The notes under the pieces were generated by a model that saw nothing but the letters and a program-made list of their open reading frames with translations, did not search any database and was not told the origin of the DNA. From an uncultured Anaerolineaceae bacterium (lineage in GTDB: Bacteria; Chloroflexota; Anaerolineae; Anaerolineales; Anaerolineaceae), in contig CALCQT010000561.1 of the NCBI GenBank assembly GCA_937894825.1, positions 1 through 5,848 of the forward strand: a stretch of DNA of 5,848 bases, given 5' to 3'. Shown piece by piece: positions 5,003-5,848 of the stretch. Position 1 is the stretch's first letter. Every line of letters begins with the position of its first letter. Both the position numbers and the translations under genes were made by a program.

Positions 5003-5848
5003 ATGAATAAGCGTTTATCATTTTTTGTATTGGGAATCATATTCCTGCTATCTTTAGGCATTACCGCCAGTTCGTTCGCAGAAGCACCGGCAGCATGCAG
5101 TGATCCCGGCAGCTGTGCCGTGATTAAGCCAGGCGAAACAATCAAGATCGGCGTCGCTGGTCCAATGACCGGCGAATATGCCATGTACGGATCCGACAAT
5201 GCGGAAAGCGCAAAGATTGCGGTCGATCAGTTGGAGCCGCTTGAAGGTTTCGCATTTGAACTGCTCGCGGAAGACACCCAGGGTGCACCGGAATCCGCCG
5301 TAGCGGTAGCCAACAAATGGGCCAGCGACGCCACTTTCGCCGCGGTCGTGGGACACACGCTCAGCGGTGAAACTGCGGCGGCCATTCCCATCTATGAAAA
5401 AGCCCGGATTCCGTTGCTTTCGCCCTCTGCCACCGGAGCCCAGTTGACATCGGACAATACGGTTTTCAATCGGGTTGTTTTCCAGGATGCCGATCAGGGC
5501 TATTTTTCCGCGCTCTACATTTTGGATGAACTAAAATTGACCAAAGTTGCGATTCTGCATGACGGAATGGACTACGGAAAAGGCATCGCCGATATCGTCC
5601 GGGACACATTGAAAGAAAAAGGCGTCGAACCGGTCGCCTATGAGTCCCTCACGCCAGGCGAGGCGGACTATTCCGCGGTATTGACTTCCATCGCATCGAA
5701 AAAGCCGGAAATCATCTATTACGGCGGCTACACTGCGGAATTAGCGGTGCTCGCCAACCAGTTAGCCCAAGTCGGATTAGCCGGGACGCCTATCTTCAGT
5801 GACGACGGCGCTTTCGGTATTGAGTTTATCGAAAAGGCAGGCCCGAAT
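5003..5848 (+). CDS. Second branched-chain-type amino acid substrate-binding protein (runs off right edge)
   Basis: This is a paralogue of the binding protein at 2085-3395, with the same fold and presumed role in a Liv-type ABC uptake system. The 282 visible residues start at an ATG with AAGGAG 6 nt upstream. The N-terminus MNKRLSFFVLGIIFLLSLGI is an ordinary Sec signal with a likely type I cleavage site after SFA (residue 26). There is no lipobox and no long tether. The Cys pair CSDPGSC (32-38) is followed by VIKPGETIKIGVAGPMTGEY, then SPSATGA (140-146), DYGKGIAD, PGEADYSAVLTSI, YYGGYTAEL and FSDDGAF (265-271). My hand alignment to the first protein from the second Cys to the window edge is ungapped, with about 174 of 245 identities, and all cleft blocks are kept. 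The C-terminus, including any second Cys pair, is outside the window, as are any following permease genes. Confidence 0.93.
   Translation, partial: MNKRLSFFVLGIIFLLSLGITASSFAEAPAACSDPGSCAVIKPGETIKIGVAGPMTGEYAMYGSDNAESAKIAVDQLEPLEGFAFELLAEDTQGAPESAVAVANKWASDATFAAVVGHTLSGETAAAIPIYEKARIPLLSPSATGAQLTSDNTVFNRVVFQDADQGYFSALYILDELKLTKVAILHDGMDYGKGIADIVRDTLKEKGVEPVAYESLTPGEADYSAVLTSIASKKPEIIYYGGYTAELAVLANQLAQVGLAGTPIFSDDGAFGIEFIEKAGPN

Overview
The window looks like ordinary bacterial chromosome. Its most likely source is a Chloroflexota (Anaerolineae-like) genome. That assignment is an inference from three things: the EF-G fragment (stretches such as [20 protein letters not shown]), the 139-residue S12 with an internal insertion relative to E. 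coli, and Cys-pair amino-acid-binding proteins of a type I recall from that group. No mobile element, CRISPR array, tRNA or rRNA gene is visible.

Left part (1-1506, minus strand): the start of a str operon in the order rpsL (S12), rpsG (S7), fusA (EF-G, running off the left edge). The genes are tightly packed (gaps of 19 and 27 bases). They are driven by a near-consensus sigma70-type promoter at 1477-1506 (TTGACG, 18-base spacer, extended TGT-TATAAT) through a leader of about 130 nt. rpsL starts at GTG, fixed by a strong AAGGAGG.

Middle (1507-3457, plus strand): a roughly 580-base AT-rich stretch with a possible promoter and several inverted repeats, then a complete lipoprotein gene for a branched-chain/polar amino-acid-type ABC substrate-binding protein (2085-3395), closed by a perfect 15-bp hairpin terminator that can work in both directions.

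Right part: a convergent minus-strand gene (3719-4174) for a small alpha-helical DIP1984-family protein of unknown function, then an 828-base stretch with no convincing gene, then the first 282 codons of a second substrate-binding protein (5003 to the window edge). The two binding proteins are close paralogues: about 71% identical by my hand count over 245 ungapped residues. They are delivered differently, however. The first has a lipobox and a long low-complexity tether; the second has a plain Sec-type signal peptide.

The str genes supply translation machinery and are functionally separate from the rest. The two binding proteins presumably feed one or more Liv-type ABC importers whose permease and ATPase genes are not in the window. 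I see no strong case for a previously undescribed system. The items most worth a second look are the differently anchored paralogue pair, the repeated CDxxGxC cysteine motif, and recurrent short motifs in the non-coding DNA.
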